The notes under the pieces were generated by a model. It saw nothing but the letters and a program-made list of their open reading frames with translations, ran no database searches and was not told the origin of the DNA. A program made the translations under genes and the position numbers. Shown here piece by piece: positions 29,729 to 29,970 of a stretch of DNA of 29,970 bases; position 1 is the first letter of the stretch; each line of letters starts with the position of its first letter. The stretch comes from a virus. The DNA lies in the IMG/VR virus record IMGVR_UViG_3300013132_002041, positions 1-29,970 of that record; one strand, given 5' to 3'.

Positions 29729-29970
29729 ATGTCAATTAGACAATTTAACAAATGGTTTATGTATGTGATTGCAGTATCAGCAATAGTAGCAGCAAGTGTA
29801 CAATACGCACACGCCGCAGAAAAAATTATTAAAATTGACGGTAGTTCAACCGTTTATCCTATAACAGAAGCAGTAGCAGAAGAATTCCAAAACAAAACTA
29901 AAATTAAAGTAACCGCAGGCGAAAGCGGTACTGGCGGCGGCTTTAAAAAGTTTTGTCGTGGCGAAACAGA
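29729..29970 (+). CDS. pstS: Phosphate-binding protein PstS (3' end outside window)
   Basis: Periplasmic phosphate receptor of the Pst ABC transporter. The first 80 codons are present. Signal peptide of about 30 residues: basic MSIRQFNKW, hydrophobic [15 protein letters not shown], and QYAHA before AEKIIKIDG. The mature start has the family pattern [17 protein letters not shown] and [16 protein letters not shown], whose Ser/Thr and Gly residues bind phosphate. An AAGGAGA ribosome site lies seven bases before the ATG. A Pho-box-like array precedes it. Phage pstS is well known in T4-like cyanophages, where host PhoB controls it; here the box resembles the proteobacterial type. Confidence 0.93.
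   Translation, partial: MSIRQFNKWFMYVIAVSAIVAASVQYAHAAEKIIKIDGSSTVYPITEAVAEEFQNKTKIKVTAGESGTGGGFKKFCRGET

Noticed and set aside
1-29970. CRISPR arrays, insertion sequences, integrase or attachment sites
   Set aside because: No spaced direct repeats, transposase, integrase or tRNA-end duplication seen by eye; the repeats present are within-protein modules or promoter motifs.

Overview
The window looks like part of the genome of a T4-like contractile-tailed phage (Caudoviricetes, myovirus morphology). It carries T4-type structural, packaging and recombination genes in one long plus-strand array: tail sheath gp18, tail tube gp19, a tube-like baseplate protein, a gp4-type head-completion nuclease, a probable gp16 small terminase, gp17 large terminase, gp32 ssDNA-binding protein, UvsX and a UvsY-like mediator. 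Genes are tightly packed, often with ATGA or TAATG overlaps. T4-type late promoter motifs (GATAAATAA, twice TATAAATA) sit at gene starts. The host is probably a Gram-negative aquatic bacterium. The RNA polymerase omega homolog and the porin look betaproteobacterial to me (e.g. a Methylophilales-like host), but that is inference from memory of family sequences.

Layout. 1-4961: tail and neck/head-completion genes. 4984-9180: probable gp16 and a run of virion-type proteins, including a 782-residue modular protein, a 31-residue hydrophobic ORF and a 75-residue GTG-start gene. 9222-9950: a free-standing HNH/NUMOD3 homing endonuclease lodged directly before gp17. 9955-16862: gp17, a 776-residue virion-type protein, then the replication/recombination block gp32-uvsX-ORF-uvsY. 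16846-21355: an accessory stretch with a methyltransferase, a nucleotidyltransferase-cupin fusion, a virion-type protein with a nuclease-like motif, an unknown beta-rich protein and a glycosyltransferase-like protein. 21411-21863: a short operon with an RNA polymerase omega homolog. 21867-24631: the only minus-strand block, a four-gene coupled operon led by a TauD/TfdA-like dioxygenase and containing two paralogous unknown proteins. 24836-27982: a NeuD-type acyltransferase, an acyl carrier protein, a chimeric pseudogene scar, an unknown protein and a full-length S-adenosylhomocysteinase. 28134-29970: an outer-membrane porin, a 53-residue protein and the start of pstS behind a Pho-box-like array.

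How the genes work together. The T4 core makes and fills the particle and runs recombination-dependent replication. The accessory genes point to sugar/acyl/methyl group chemistry, recycling of SAH, changes to the host envelope (porin) and phosphate acquisition (PstS). The most notable observations are: a fossil junction in which the 5' end of an SAH-hydrolase gene is fused in frame to the 3' end of an acyltransferase gene; a phage omega subunit; late promoters placed so that the predicted +1 is the A of the start codon, with inverted repeats around several of them; an 11-bp phased Pho-box-like array before pstS; and the paralog-containing dioxygenase operon.

No tRNA, rRNA, CRISPR array, insertion sequence or attachment site was recognised. 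No stretch above about 300 bases lacks a gene; the largest gap is 24632-24835.
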